DNA from: Sipunculus nudus
Taxonomy: Eukaryota; Annelida; Sipuncula; Golfingiida; Sipunculidae
Reading direction: 5' to 3'
Assembly (NCBI GenBank): GCA_026874595.1
Contig: CM049307.1
Span: forward strand, 44,947,678-45,011,677
Length of the DNA: 64,000 nt
The notes under the pieces were generated by a model. That model saw only the letters and a list, made by a program, of their open reading frames with translations, had not been told where the DNA came from and searched no databases. Numbering within the stretch: position 1 is the stretch's first letter; each line of letters begins with the position of its first letter. This document shows positions 33,590 through 45,247 of the stretch, piece by piece. A program made the position numbers and the translations under genes.

Positions 33590-34774
33590 TTAATGTTACA
33601 TTATATTCACATCTATATCCAAGCATGCTCAGTACAATATTCTGTGGTTACGTTGTATGTCTTTCAAACAACCAGGACAGCGAGATACCAGGTTTACAGA
33701 TGCATACATGTAGCAAGGTTTACACACGTTATACTTATCTGGAGCATTTTACGAATTAATAATTTCGAGTGATCAAATTTTAGTTCTTGTATTCAGTTGT
33801 GGCCAAATAATAAACACCCGGGCATCGTTTTCTTTTGCTCGTTGTCGACAATGCAGTAAGCTTGTAAACTGACTTATGAATGAAAACTATTCAAGTTAAC
33901 AACATAGATAGTAATATGAAAATGTAAAAGGTAGGGCAGCCATGTTGTACCAAGTTGTCCTGAAGCCTGTCTCCGACGCCTGCCAATTGACCTGACCATG
34001 AACTTTATATGACCTGAATCGTGTATTCATTCGATGAATAATCATCAGAAGAGCAGTTGCGACCAACCGATCAAGTGACCGGTTCCAATGTCAACAGTCA
34101 TTCATCTGAGAGGGGCATAATTTGCATAATTTTGGCGACTCTTCCATACAGAGCACATGTAGTCTGGACCAGTACCCGTGTAAGCATGTTTTCCTTTCCG
34201 GGAATATTTTTATTTCAAAGGAAACAGTATAAAAAAGTTCTTTGACAAAATTTGCAGAAGCAATTCCGCCTATGCTGCCATGGGAATAATAATGTCTTAC
34301 TTACATTGCAATAATTCGTACGAGACAAATAATCAAAAACATTGCAAAACTGTTCCCGGTGATTGTGATATATTCATCACTGGATGAAGAAATATAGCAG
34401 TTATAGCTGATGACGTCACCTAATGAGACGTCGTAGGGGACCGACCTTTGTGACGTCTTTGTGACGTCACCAATGTCTTATAAACAGCTCTTGCTACCAT
34501 AGGAAGGCCATCTGTGTACGAGCGTGTTGGGGCTCTTGGGCATAATTAGGTTAAAGGAGCGCAGCATACGGGCTGTGGTGATTAGGTCAATTCAGGGTCT
34601 TGTTGAGCGAAACCGAATTTAGTCGAATCCATCACTTCAGCAATTTAAGTAAACCTGTTTTGTTTCAAGAAAATTTACTTCAACGAACGGTCCGTCAGAT
34701 GAGTGTAGTTACGGATTCTTTAGAGCGTTCTGTTCTCAGAACAAGGAGTCACACTTTTTGGTGAAATGAATCTT
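33590..34774. other. 5' flank of sulfotransferase B
   Basis: Collinear with the flank of gene A. No conserved open frame was found, so the first exon is unplaced. It contains the candidate promoter elements at 34411-34484. Confidence 0.5.
34411..34484 (+). promoter_or_regulatory. Candidate promoter: two CREs plus TATA, unit B
   Basis: TGACGTCA at 34411-34418 and 34462-34469, with TTATAAA at 34478-34484. The distal element is degenerate in unit A, but the proximal pair is conserved. Confidence 0.4.
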
Positions 34775-35908
34775 CAATGTTAATGTCCTAATGGGCTTTA
34801 GCCGTACTGGACAGTGTGCGACATCACTTCAAGTGCCAATAAACTTTTATACATGACTAAAATAGGTTGTGCAGTGGTTTAAAAACAAGGTTTCAATTTA
34901 GATAAGAGTCGATGTTCCATTGATTCTTGTCCATTGTTTGTTCCTGAAACAAGCTGTGGCTAGTGACTTGAAACTATAAAGGGTTGTTGCTCCAGCGATG
35001 TTATGAGGTAGAAGGTTCCAATTTCTAACAGTTCTTACATAAAAATGATATTTATATGCGTCAGAGTGTAGGGTCTGAATATGTAGATACTTGTTGACAT
35101 GGCGACATGATGGCTCAACTGTGGGCGTGAAATTGTTGTTAACCAGGCAATGTTTAATTTTGTAAAACAGAGCAAGGTCATAAATCGCCCTTCTTTTCTG
35201 TAGGGTCTTGAAAAATATGATTTATATCCCTTGTTAGGTTTGCTTCAGGTCCAAAAATGTAATTTTGCAGGACAAACCTTGCAGCTCTCCTTTGAACATT
35301 TTCTAATATATTGATGTTTTGTTAAGTATATGGGCTCCAGGCTGGTGACGCATACTCAAGATGCGGCCGGACGAGAGATTTATATGCCATTTACTTAATT
35401 TCACGGTTACACATGCTCAGGTTGCGTATGCAGAGGTTGAGTAGTTTGGTTGCTTTGTTGATAATTTTATCAACATGTTCATTGAAATTAAGGATGACAC
35501 CTAAATATCTGTTAGAATTGATCTCTTTCACGGAAGTGAAACTGGTATTTGGTAGGTTTACCTGTAAAATGTCTCTGGTATCTGAAAATACTGTATCGTC
35601 AATATTTGTAGGTATCCCAGTTGATGATTTGGTGGACATGACATATGAATAATTAATTTTTGTTTTAGTTCTTCTAGTAATTCGTAGGGTTTTGCATTTT
35701 TTTACATGAAAGGACATTTGCCATTTGTTTGCCCACTCTTGGAGACATAACAAGTCTTTCTGTAGTGTGTAGGCATCTTCTATGGTATTTATTTTCCTAT
35801 AGATAGCACTGTTATCAACAAATAGTCTTATAGTTGAGGACAGCCCTGCCTCTATATCATTATGTACTGTAAAAAGAGAAGGGGACCTACTTCGGTGCTA
35901 GGATAGGC
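34775..35908 (-). mobile_element. 5'-truncated LINE fragment (non-LTR reverse transcriptase), decayed
   Basis: Minus-strand translation gives, in order and across frameshifts, VGPLLFLQY, NDIEAGLSSTIRLFVDNSAI (the YADD box with DD changed to DN), LQEWANKWQMSFHVKKC, NSNRYLGVILNFNEHVDKI, then AYKSLVRPHLEYASPAWSPY and ENVQRRAARFV. This is the palm-to-thumb end of a CR1/Jockey-like RT. Both borders are set by loss of homology with unit A, which lacks it, so it inserted after the A/B duplication or was lost from A. Confidence 0.85.
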
Positions 35909-37416
35909 TTGGATGGTGGTATTTACCCATTTACTTCAAACCACGTTTCCCCATTTACCAAAGTTGGGTGTCATCCAGGACGAGCCCCATTTGCTACGTA
36001 AACCTTTTGCACAGAGGAAAATATTAAGCCGATACCGAGATTCAAACCAATGTAGGTGTGAGTCCGATTCTTCGCAGTGCGTTTAGCTTTAATTTTCATC
36101 ACAAGCTGTCGTTATCTTGTATGATCCCCGGTAATGTAGCTACTCTAAAGCTATACTAAGTGTAGGCTTACCATAACCCATGTTGTCCTGTATTGTCGTG
36201 CCAGGTATAAAGACTGTAGGTACTACAATTGGAAATAAAACGTTCAGGTATGGTAACTGTAAACAAATGTTTCTTGTCTGAAGAATACTTCCAATATTAT
36301 CAACCACCTGTTACTTTTCTTCTATAAATTGTTATATATGGAAATAAACCAATTAGTATGTATCAGGCCTGAACATTCAACAAGGCTATACATTTTATTG
36401 TGTTGTTAACATGTGGCTGTTAATATATATGTCCTGATCGTAGAATATTTACTGTGTGTAACAAATATACTCAATCATTAATTCATGTTCCTTCTACAAA
36501 ATGTATTTAATTAAAAAAAGATTTATGCGATCTCCTCCAACTACAACTGCCCCCGTCTAACTCCCAACCTCCGACCATAATTGCTTCACCTAGCCTTCTT
36601 TAAATAAATGGACTGCATTTCCAAACTTAACGGGACCGTGGGGCACACACGTTCGTTAATTCTGATCTAACATCAAGTGGGCACAGGAGACGCAAATGAT
36701 AGCGCCACCTACTGGCGGATCTTGCTACTACAATAAAATGAGATTTGTCACTGAAACATGATTCATGAACCAAGTCCCCCCCCCCCCCCCCCCCCCCATT
36801 ATCCGAAAACAAGCAGTAGTAGACACAACTCAGATAATTTTTGCTTGATGAATCTATTACCTGTGACTATTACCTGTGGCATATTCTGAAGAAAAGGTCA
36901 GTTTTGGTACAAGAAACGCATGGACAGGGTGGGGGTTACATATCAGGGTGGAGGATTGAAAAAATAGGGGTCATATTGGCACGACTGTAACTGTACATGT
37001 AATTATTGTAAGAGTGGCAAATAACTGAGGGGGGGGGGGGTAAATGTATGACTTCAGATATAAGGATCCGGTAAAAAAAATATCAGGTACAAATGTCACC
37101 TTTGATTCACATTTTGCCCAAAGGTCAGTTTAATAAAAATAAGCCATATTGGAGATCTAGCATAAACAGGGAGGAGGGGACGATATTTGAGGATCAATCA
37201 TGCGGTGCACGGACTTGGGTACAAGTTCAAGGTCAAATATAAATATCAGATGCAAAACCATGACCTAAAACTAATAATATTCCCAAAATTGAAATCGATG
37301 GTGGTCCACCCACAAATGTTTACTTGAATGTGGATATAGAAATTTACTCATCAAACGCCTATAAGTCTCCCTAATGAACTTAAGTTTTCCCGTGCGAGTT
37401 TTAGGCCTTCTATTAT
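35909..37416. other. Spacer of unit B with homopolymer tracts
   Basis: Collinear with 23180-24710 in unit A, including a C tract (36777-36797) and a G tract (37028-37040). No gene. Confidence 0.55.
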
Positions 37417-37960
37417 AAGGTTATCGTTAGAAATATCCCGTAACAACATTAAACCTACTTATAATCAATTATTACATGGAAATATAATTTCTCAACTTCT
37501 CACTGTACAACTCGACCTTATCGTTAGGATTACCGTAACAACAAAAACGAAAATCTGATTAAGATAGATAAATGGAAATTTAATTTCCCAATCTTTCTCC
37601 CTTATAACTCAACCGTATCAATAGTAATATCCTGTAACAACCAACACCGAATTAATGTAAGTGTATGGAATATAATAATTAAACCTCTCACTGTACAACT
37701 CGACCTTATCAATAGGATTATACCGAAACAACAAAAAACAACATTTGATTAAGATAGATGAACGGAATTGCAATTTCCCAAACTATCACTGTACAACTCA
37801 ACCCTATCATTAGGGATATCCAGTAACAACAATGACCCAACTTCTAATCAATGTAGACGATATGAAAATGTAATTTCTCAATCGCTCGCTGTGCTGCTCC
37901 ACCTTATGATAAGACAATCCTGTAATATAAATAAGCCAAAGTTAAATCTCTCTAGCCAAC
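37417..37960 (-). repeat. Exon-edge minisatellite, array 2 (about six units of ~94 bp)
   Basis: The splice-like segment (inverse of ATATCC(C/T)GTAAC) occurs near 37433, 37527, 37621, 37711, 37815 and 37912, spacing about 94 bp. Between them the inverse of CTCACTGTACAACTCGACCT recurs, the sulfotransferase exon edge. There is neither a catalytic exon nor an anchor exon at this locus, so here the edge survives only as a repeat. Confidence 0.75.
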
Positions 37961-38920
37961 TTGAATGTCTCAACTGCATACTTTCCAAAACATTTAGCAG
38001 ACCCTATAATACAACTCGCAAAGGATTTTAAAAATAATTAATCAAGACACACACCAGGCTTTGAAATGAATCATGTGAAAACATAATTAATCTATTGCTT
38101 TTGCTATATAGATATATAGACCAGTGTCTACATCTTTGCTTGGTAGGTTGAATAGAGACAATAGACTAAACAGTGTAATCTGTTTGAAATGCGTTTGATG
38201 AATTCCATGAAAAAAAAAATAAATATTTATCTCCAAAGATTCAAGAAGAAAACTACATAAATATTATCATTTCATAGCAGTTCACTGGTACAATAACCAG
38301 TGGTTACGTCCACAGAACGTAACCGTGTTTGTTTGTTTCAATAGTACTATGGATTTAGATAATTCTGTAGGCTTAACCTTTTGTCTCCGGATTATTAAGT
38401 CGGTATAATTCCAGTAATTTCACATGAAGGTGTGATTTATGTAAAGCGATTCAAGCCAGATGTTCCAATATTCACCTCTGAAATGAATTTAGGCTTTTCG
38501 TTTAAAACAAAATAGACTTGTACTCTATGTATCAGTGTCATCTACAGTGTAACTTAACAGAACACTTACCGTAAATCTTCGCCGATAGCGTAACTAGCAT
38601 ACAGTTCTTAACCCAGAAGCTAGTTTAGAGTTCTAGATCAAGATGCGATTGTTTCACATTAGATGTATGTCTAAAGTCAGGTAAACAATAACATCATTGA
38701 AGGCGTCCAAGAAAAAAGTTCGATGATGATGTTGACCTGATGAGCGATCAACATGATACATGATGAAGGATCAACTTTAGCTCATATGATGGATTTTATT
38801 TCTTTTAAATGTTACAAAGTAGAAGGATAGAAGAGATAAAGGAAACCTGCTTGACCTGCCACTGTGTTCGAAAAATTGAATAAGGTAAAAAGCAGGGGCC
38901 TACTAGGCTTATATATAAGT
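37961..38920. other. Sulfotransferase intron/flank remnant without exons
   Basis: 37960-38350 is collinear with 46400-47010 of pseudogene D2 (for example CTGGTACAATAA..AGTGGTTACG), but the anchor exon present there at 46707-46885 is missing here. The remainder to 38920 is unremarkable. Confidence 0.55.
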
Positions 38921-38923
38921 ATA

Positions 38924-39052
38924 TATACACTGAAGAAAAAAAACGCCGTTAGCTTCATTCTAACAACATTCACCTGATGATCGGTTCGCATCCCGTTAAA
39001 GAGTCTGTCGTGAATTTACAGTGTTGTTTTTCTTCAGTGATATATATCGCTC
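38924..39052. mobile_element. Tiny TIR hairpin element
   Basis: TATATATACACTGAAGAAAA on the left is matched by the inverse of CTTCAGTGATATATATCG on the right, about 25-bp arms around a ~75-bp loop. Looks like a MITE remnant; a TG-rich microsatellite follows at 39117-39145. Confidence 0.45.
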
Positions 39053-39179
39053 TGGCCTAGTGTGTAGGCCATAGAGCATTTTACAACAGAGGGAACCTCT
39101 ACCTTCTATATGTATATATGTGTGTGTGTGTGTGTGTGTGCGCGCGTATGTGTGTATAGTTTGAAATATACGAACCATC

Positions 39180-41112
39180 ACTGAGTTTCACCCAAACGCA
39201 TTGTCAGTTTTAAAAGATTATACTTTGGGTGAGATAACCGCCTCCCTTTTTATGCTTGCTCAACTAAGAGCTTTGTACTTCTGCAGGATTGTGAACTACG
39301 TGACAGGGGCCTTCAAGCGATAACCCTGGCATCACACAGGCTACAAATCCGTACTGGCTTTGTGAGTGAAACACGAAAGTTGGCCACAGTCTGACCAATA
39401 AACCTGCAGAACGTTCAGTTTGTTTAGGAGCCGATGGTAAAATAGCTCACCCCCTCCTCAGCTGAGATTCCATCTCACGATCTCACGGCTTTTAGCAACG
39501 TGCCAAACCCCTGTCATTTGTTCCCAACAAAAGTCGCTAGGTTCACGGCAGAAACATAAAGGCATACATTATTCAATTGAGGCTATAAGATTAACAGCTG
39601 CAGTGCAAGTAAAATTACGAAATTGATGTATGTTATTATTCATTTTTATAAATATTGCCATACTGGTCTGTAGGGCTTCGGGCCAATACGATTACTCTAA
39701 AGCTAATATAAAAGCACAACAAAACAGGTACAATATATAATCACTAAATGCCCATACGTGTTAACAAGCATATATACGGTCATATTATATTTACTTAAAA
39801 TTTTTTGTTCTACGAGTTGTTTTATAATGGCGATATGTAAGCAACAGCCCTTGGATTTCACACGGAAATGTGGAGAAACATCTGCCAACGTCTTTATGTA
39901 ATTTATTGATGTATTCACAGTCACGTCTCGCAATTTTGTGGTGAACCTTAAACTAACTCGCTTGACCCTATTTCACTCAAATATTACCCTTTTTAGAACA
40001 AGGGTTCCCTGATAATGGTATGGATGAATAAATTTCTCTGCGGAACTATTTTGGAATGTTCGCAGTGCGGATCCAGGCTAGGTGAAAGTTTGTTTTGTTA
40101 GTTATTTTTAGTTTTTATACATTTTATGATAATTTCGTAGAACAATTTTCGGTTACATACTGGGAGGGTCTAATTGAGGCCCCAGGAATTGTTATTTCTG
40201 TATTTGTTTACCGGGCAATACGCTTGTGAAGAAACCAATGGAAGATAATTATTTTGGTAGCAATATTGTAAGAAATGTTCAAACGTAAAGAGGCTCTGCC
40301 ACATTGGCTCAAAGCTAGGTCGACTCAATTGCATTAACTAATATACGCTTTGTTTCCAAAAAGTCTGAATCCACATCGTCGTATGGTTCGTCTGATACGT
40401 GCAGTTGCTTGCCAGTAGTCGAACTTTATCGACCAATCCCACATCCTTAGATATAGCCTAAAACAGATGTGTCCAAAAAGAGACTGAGGCGAGAGAGTAA
40501 GACCACATCAAACCGACAAATGATTATCTTAAATAGACTTTTAGTGTATGTTCTCCAGGGCAAGTTTTATACATATCTGATAGAGTGTACAGATTGGGGT
40601 GGATTTAGCGGGGTTCAACGGGCGCCCCTCTCAAATTAAGAATATTTCAAGTAGGACAATACATGCATAACACAACTATATTTCATAATTATAACCTAAA
40701 TTTAAAAATACATATATACAAGGAGCCCCTATCTGTGTCTCACACAGGCTTTTGCCTGTAAGAGCCCCCTGTACTAAAATATTTATTTGCCCCTGTAGAT
40801 AACCACCTTACTGTGAATAATTTAAGTACATGACGGAAACGTCTTCGTGCCACGTGAATCCGTAGAATGTTCAGGTAAAGCAGCTGTAAACAGATGCTTT
40901 TGTACGAATAACATTTCCTGTGTGTAATGAATATATTTAATCATCACTTCAGTTTTCTTTTACAAATGTATATTTAGAAATAAAAGTGAATCAATCCTGA
41001 ACCAATAACAGGGGAACACATTTTGTTGTTGTTGTAAAAGCGGTAATAAATGTTTTTTATCTGAATAACATCTACTCTGTGAAATAAATAGCTTTGTTTG
41101 GATGAAATATGG
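39180..41112. other. Intergenic DNA, nothing recognised
   Basis: AT-rich with scattered short frames. No transposon end, satellite or gene could be supported. Confidence 0.4.
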
Positions 41113-41389
41113 CTAGGAATGAAATGTTAACCTATACGAAAATACTTTATTCATGGAAAATATGTCATCGAAAGTACAGTTTTGACACTGACCAAATATG
41201 TCTGAATAGATTTCCCAATTACACATGATATTAAGGTATAGTAGCTGTAAACAAATGTTATTTCTCTGGGTAAAGTTTACTCTGTTACACAGATATTTTC
41301 TTTCAAAATACATTGACGCAGCAACAGGTAGAGCAGCTGCATGAATCATAACCCAAAATATATTGAATAATCTTTTTAATTTTTGTTGT

Positions 41390-41917
41390 TCACTCCAAGT
41401 AGTTCCTATATAACCAAACAGCTCCACATCGAATGCGATTATCTTGTTGAGTTGTACCTTGGCTTCTTTGCTGAAGTCGTTGAAAGTTTGAGAAATTTTC
41501 TTCAAGATTTCATAAAATTTAGGTAGGCTTCTAGGTCTCTGACCCTTGCAATTTGCTCTTCGATCCCTCCTTGACAGTAGCGCTCATAATGAGCCTTTTT
41601 AGTGAAGATGGCACAGAAGGTCCAAGGATGAATGCCATGTCTGTTGAGGGGTCGATAACAACAGCAGACTTCCACGCCCGCCAGTTGAATTTTTTCCAAC
41701 GGGATTTCTGGGTTAAGGTATGAGTTACTGGCCTGCTTAATCACACGAAACTAAAAAATAGCCAGGAAATCCCACTCAGTTTTCAAAGTGTCATTTGTGA
41801 TATGTCCAGATTTGTTTTTGAAGAAAGATATGCGATATTTGTAGAAGCTGGTTCCAGTATTACGATAAGGTCAAATTTGTTTCTACAAACGTCATACAAG
41901 CTGTAGTATGGTTCATT
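41390..41917 (-). pseudogene. Sulfotransferase D1, 5'-truncated pseudogene
   Basis: Minus-strand translation across frameshifts retains PYYSLYDVC, a stretch like TNIAYLSSKT, IEEQIARVRDLEAYLNFMKS and IIAFDVELFGY, the C-terminal half of the sulfotransferase. The 5' half with both PAPS motifs is missing: at about 41917 the sequence switches to DNA collinear with 26200 onwards. In-frame stops interrupt the rest and the original stop is lost after LFGY. Confidence 0.8.
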
Positions 41918-42002
41918 ATTTTCATTTTAATTGGCTATTAATGAAATTCGTTGAAAATTTTGCCAGAGGTATGCCCAAAGGCAAGTAGTTATTGAGATAT
42001 TC

Positions 42003-42192
42003 AGAAACACCTCACACGGCGTGATACTAAGAAACACCTCACACGGTGTGATACTCAGAAACACATTACACGGTGAGATATTCAAAAACACCTCACATGG
42101 TGTGATACTCAGAAACACCTCACACGGTGTGATACTCAGAAACACCTCACACGGTGCGATACTCAGAAACACCTCACACGGTTTGATACTCA
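42003..42192. repeat. 27-bp minisatellite, about seven units
   Basis: Units of ACTCAGAAACACCTCACACGG followed by TGTGAT. The collinear locus at about 26357-26385 has a single unit-like sequence, so the array arose after duplication. As 27 is divisible by three, the minus frame stays open and encodes a 9-residue repeat (VFLSITPCE), probably without function. Confidence 0.85.
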
Positions 42193-42226
42193 AATTCCGA
42201 CGGCTTGCTTCTACAATCTTAAAGAA

Positions 42227-42357
42227 TATTACGGTAGGATGGCCTTGAACACAGCATCAGTTCCTTCTATTTTGATCGATGTGTACTTGTTTACAATATG
42301 TATCATTGTTTGCGATGCTTTACGAAATTCTGAAACCACGCTACATGTGCTGTTGTA
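42227..42357 (-). pseudogene. Duplicate of the hypothetical exon at 26372-26560
   Basis: The minus frame keeps CSVVSEFRKASQTMIHIV and GTDAVFKAI. The 3' part is replaced by the 27-bp minisatellite, so this copy is probably non-functional. Confidence 0.4.
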
Positions 42358-42399
42358 ATTCTGTTGTCGGTGCGATTAAGTCCATCATTTTTTTACCAT

Positions 42400-45240
42400 G
42401 ACGAAAACTATGTTCTGCAATCTCCTTTCATACGATATGTAATGACAGTTGCTCTCACACGTGGTGATTTCTTTTAATTTTCTGCATTATCTTAAACAAC
42501 GCGGGAAATAGTAGGACATTACATCGTTTTAGACCTCTTTGAATACAGAACGAAATACACTTTGATACTTGACATAAGCTTTGCTGCCCACTGCCAAACA
42601 ACCAGTGTTAAGCCACACTGCCTGTTATGACGGCAGGGAGTGCTATAATAACTAGCGTAAATAATATTACATTATTCACATATACAGGCTTGTTATAACT
42701 TACAAAATACCACACATTGGCAAAAGAAATCCAGATCGCTTGCATACTGTTGACGTTATAAACATTTCCCCTTATCCGTTTCTTCTTGTTTGATTACAGA
42801 TGGAGCGACTATTGAAGAAACTTGCTATTGTGTCACTGAATACTTATCCAGTATCACTCAGCAGGAACCTAAATCTCTCGATGCAAAAAGAGTGACCGAG
42901 TTTTAGGCATTTGCTGGCGATGTTTTCGTCGTTTCAAAGCAACCGACGAGACTCGCAACCGTGAAACAGAAAATTCATTCAATTCTACCATGTGGAGAAC
43001 ACTAGACCTGTCTAGCATAAAGTCAGACGGTTCTATTATATCCGTTTTTTTATTCATTCTCTATTGACCACACATGAGGCAATTACTTCAATCGTGTCAT
43101 CGAAAAATGTATCATTTCCCACCCAATGTGCAAAATAGACATTTCCAGCATAAATAGATACCGCGTTATAAGCATTTCATGGAAAACTTTCTTATTCACA
43201 TTTGATAGAACGCGTTGCAAGAAATGCAGAGGCTTGAAGTTGTATCAGAAAACTTATTAAATGTTTGCAAAAGCAGAAATCGTTTACCTCTCAATCAGGA
43301 AGAGTCACCAAGTAGCAAGAATGTGGACAGAAAAGCGCTTATTCTCGGAAATTCATAAAAAAAAGCGGACACACATAGAACAGTTGTGATACTTCAAAAG
43401 AAATGGGCCAGGGTCAGCAAGTAGAATAGAAATACATTTGCAGGCATTTTCAAGGAAGTTCAGCTATTTTAAAGTCAGGGGTAAGACTGGCGTAAGATGG
43501 GACGATCCGTAGAGTTTAACTGACGAATTGCCGATGGACTTGACAATGTTTGATAAATAAAATAGGTTTATTTTAAACTGGAAAACAATTTGAGCTTTAA
43601 TGTTTATATATATCATAGAACTTTTCTGAGAGCACAGTTTCTATCAGGGATATATATAAACGTATATTCTGTTAGCTTCTACCCAATTCTTACCATTGCA
43701 CTTGTACATAGCCATGATAACCTGGCCAAGGTCAGTTTATCACGAGCAGTATGTGGAACGAATTCTCAATTCTTAATCAATAAATGATTAATCGAAATAT
43801 AATTTGAGCTTAATTGAAACTTGCATTGGCATACCGCACACCCCGTGTCAACTAATCGGAGCACATGATGATCTGACCGTATGACAAGATGACCGTTATT
43901 TTTTTATGTTGACAGGCTTGTAAGGGAGCTTGTATGATGATACTAGACAAATGTCAAAAGAAATGTGCAGACAAAGAACATAAACCCCTCTGATGTACTA
44001 AGTTATATGTGATATAGTGCTCTATAAGGAAATGTTATTCATCCAATGCGCATCCTTACCATACCCCCATGATGTTTTGTCTGCCCTGATTTCAATACTG
44101 TGTATTCCACAAGGATACAAATAATAATGTTCTTATATTGCAATGATAAACTAATATTGTCTCAATAACATTACTTCGTGTAATAAATTTATGAAATATC
44201 TCCTTACTTTGACTTTCAAGTGTGTAAATCATTCAAACAACCTTCGCGTTTGCCTTTATCTGCTTGGCCGATTAATGCTTTATCGATAGCATTCAATCAT
44301 AACCATAAAAGGCCAACAGTGGAGTCATAACAGCTACCAAGTTTCCTTAAGGGAATAGGTCAATGGGCCAACAGTTTAGTTATTTGCAATAACAGGTGTT
44401 TATATTCGCTGGTACACGTGAATTTACCAGCAGCAAGCGCAAGTAAAAAGCTAATAACTGTCGGCTACTGAATTGTATCGAGGCAGAACAAAGTTGTTTA
44501 CACTGAATCAAAGCCTGAGGAAGGATGTGTTAGAAGAAAACATAATGCGCCGGATTGTGCGAGGCAAAGTTAACGAAAATTTTAAAATGCCAACACATTT
44601 TCATTTTTTTTAAATTTTCAGAGCCTTCTGGAGTCCGACATTACAAAATGTTTAGTTGTCCCATGAACATTAACAAACACAATTTGATTCTAATAATGAA
44701 ATATGTAGCTTGCAAGGTTTGTAAAAAACCTTTTTCTTCAATATTTCTTATTAAGTTATAAATTTTCTGTAATATGTTATTCCTATGGCATGAGCAACAA
44801 AATGTCCATCTGTCACCAGTGTGTTGATGTGCTATCTATTAATATTATACAAGTTTAGCCAGTCTTCATCATACTAAAGGCGTATTTATTATGAAACTAA
44901 ATCGGTCTCCATTTGCAGAATAATGAACATGTAGGCTAAGTACATACTAATTTTGCTACCAGGCTAACGCGGAACACCGTTAAATTTTCAGCACATACAA
45001 GTAGAAGTTCAAAGAATCATCATTAAGAATTATAGTTGCAATATAATCCAGTATATACCTGACCACATTAAAATGTCTGCATACTTATCTGTAACTGATA
45101 TAAATAGATAAGAATAAAAACAAATTAATAAGACCAAATATGAATCCGCCTTTATCACTCTGACCTGTAACCATTACGGATACCCTTCCACCGACAACAT
45201 ATATGTTTGCCCATTTAATTCCTTCTGGTGATCAAAATGC
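42400..45240. other. Duplicated spacer (partner 26561-29742) and flank of D2
   Basis: Collinear with the earlier spacer to about 44945. No gene was supported; the frames are not conserved between copies. Confidence 0.5.
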
Positions 45241-45247
45241 CTTTGCT

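Noticed and set aside
42003-42192. CRISPR-like regular array
   Set aside because: The units are contiguous 27-bp repeats without unique spacers, in a eukaryotic genome; it is a minisatellite.
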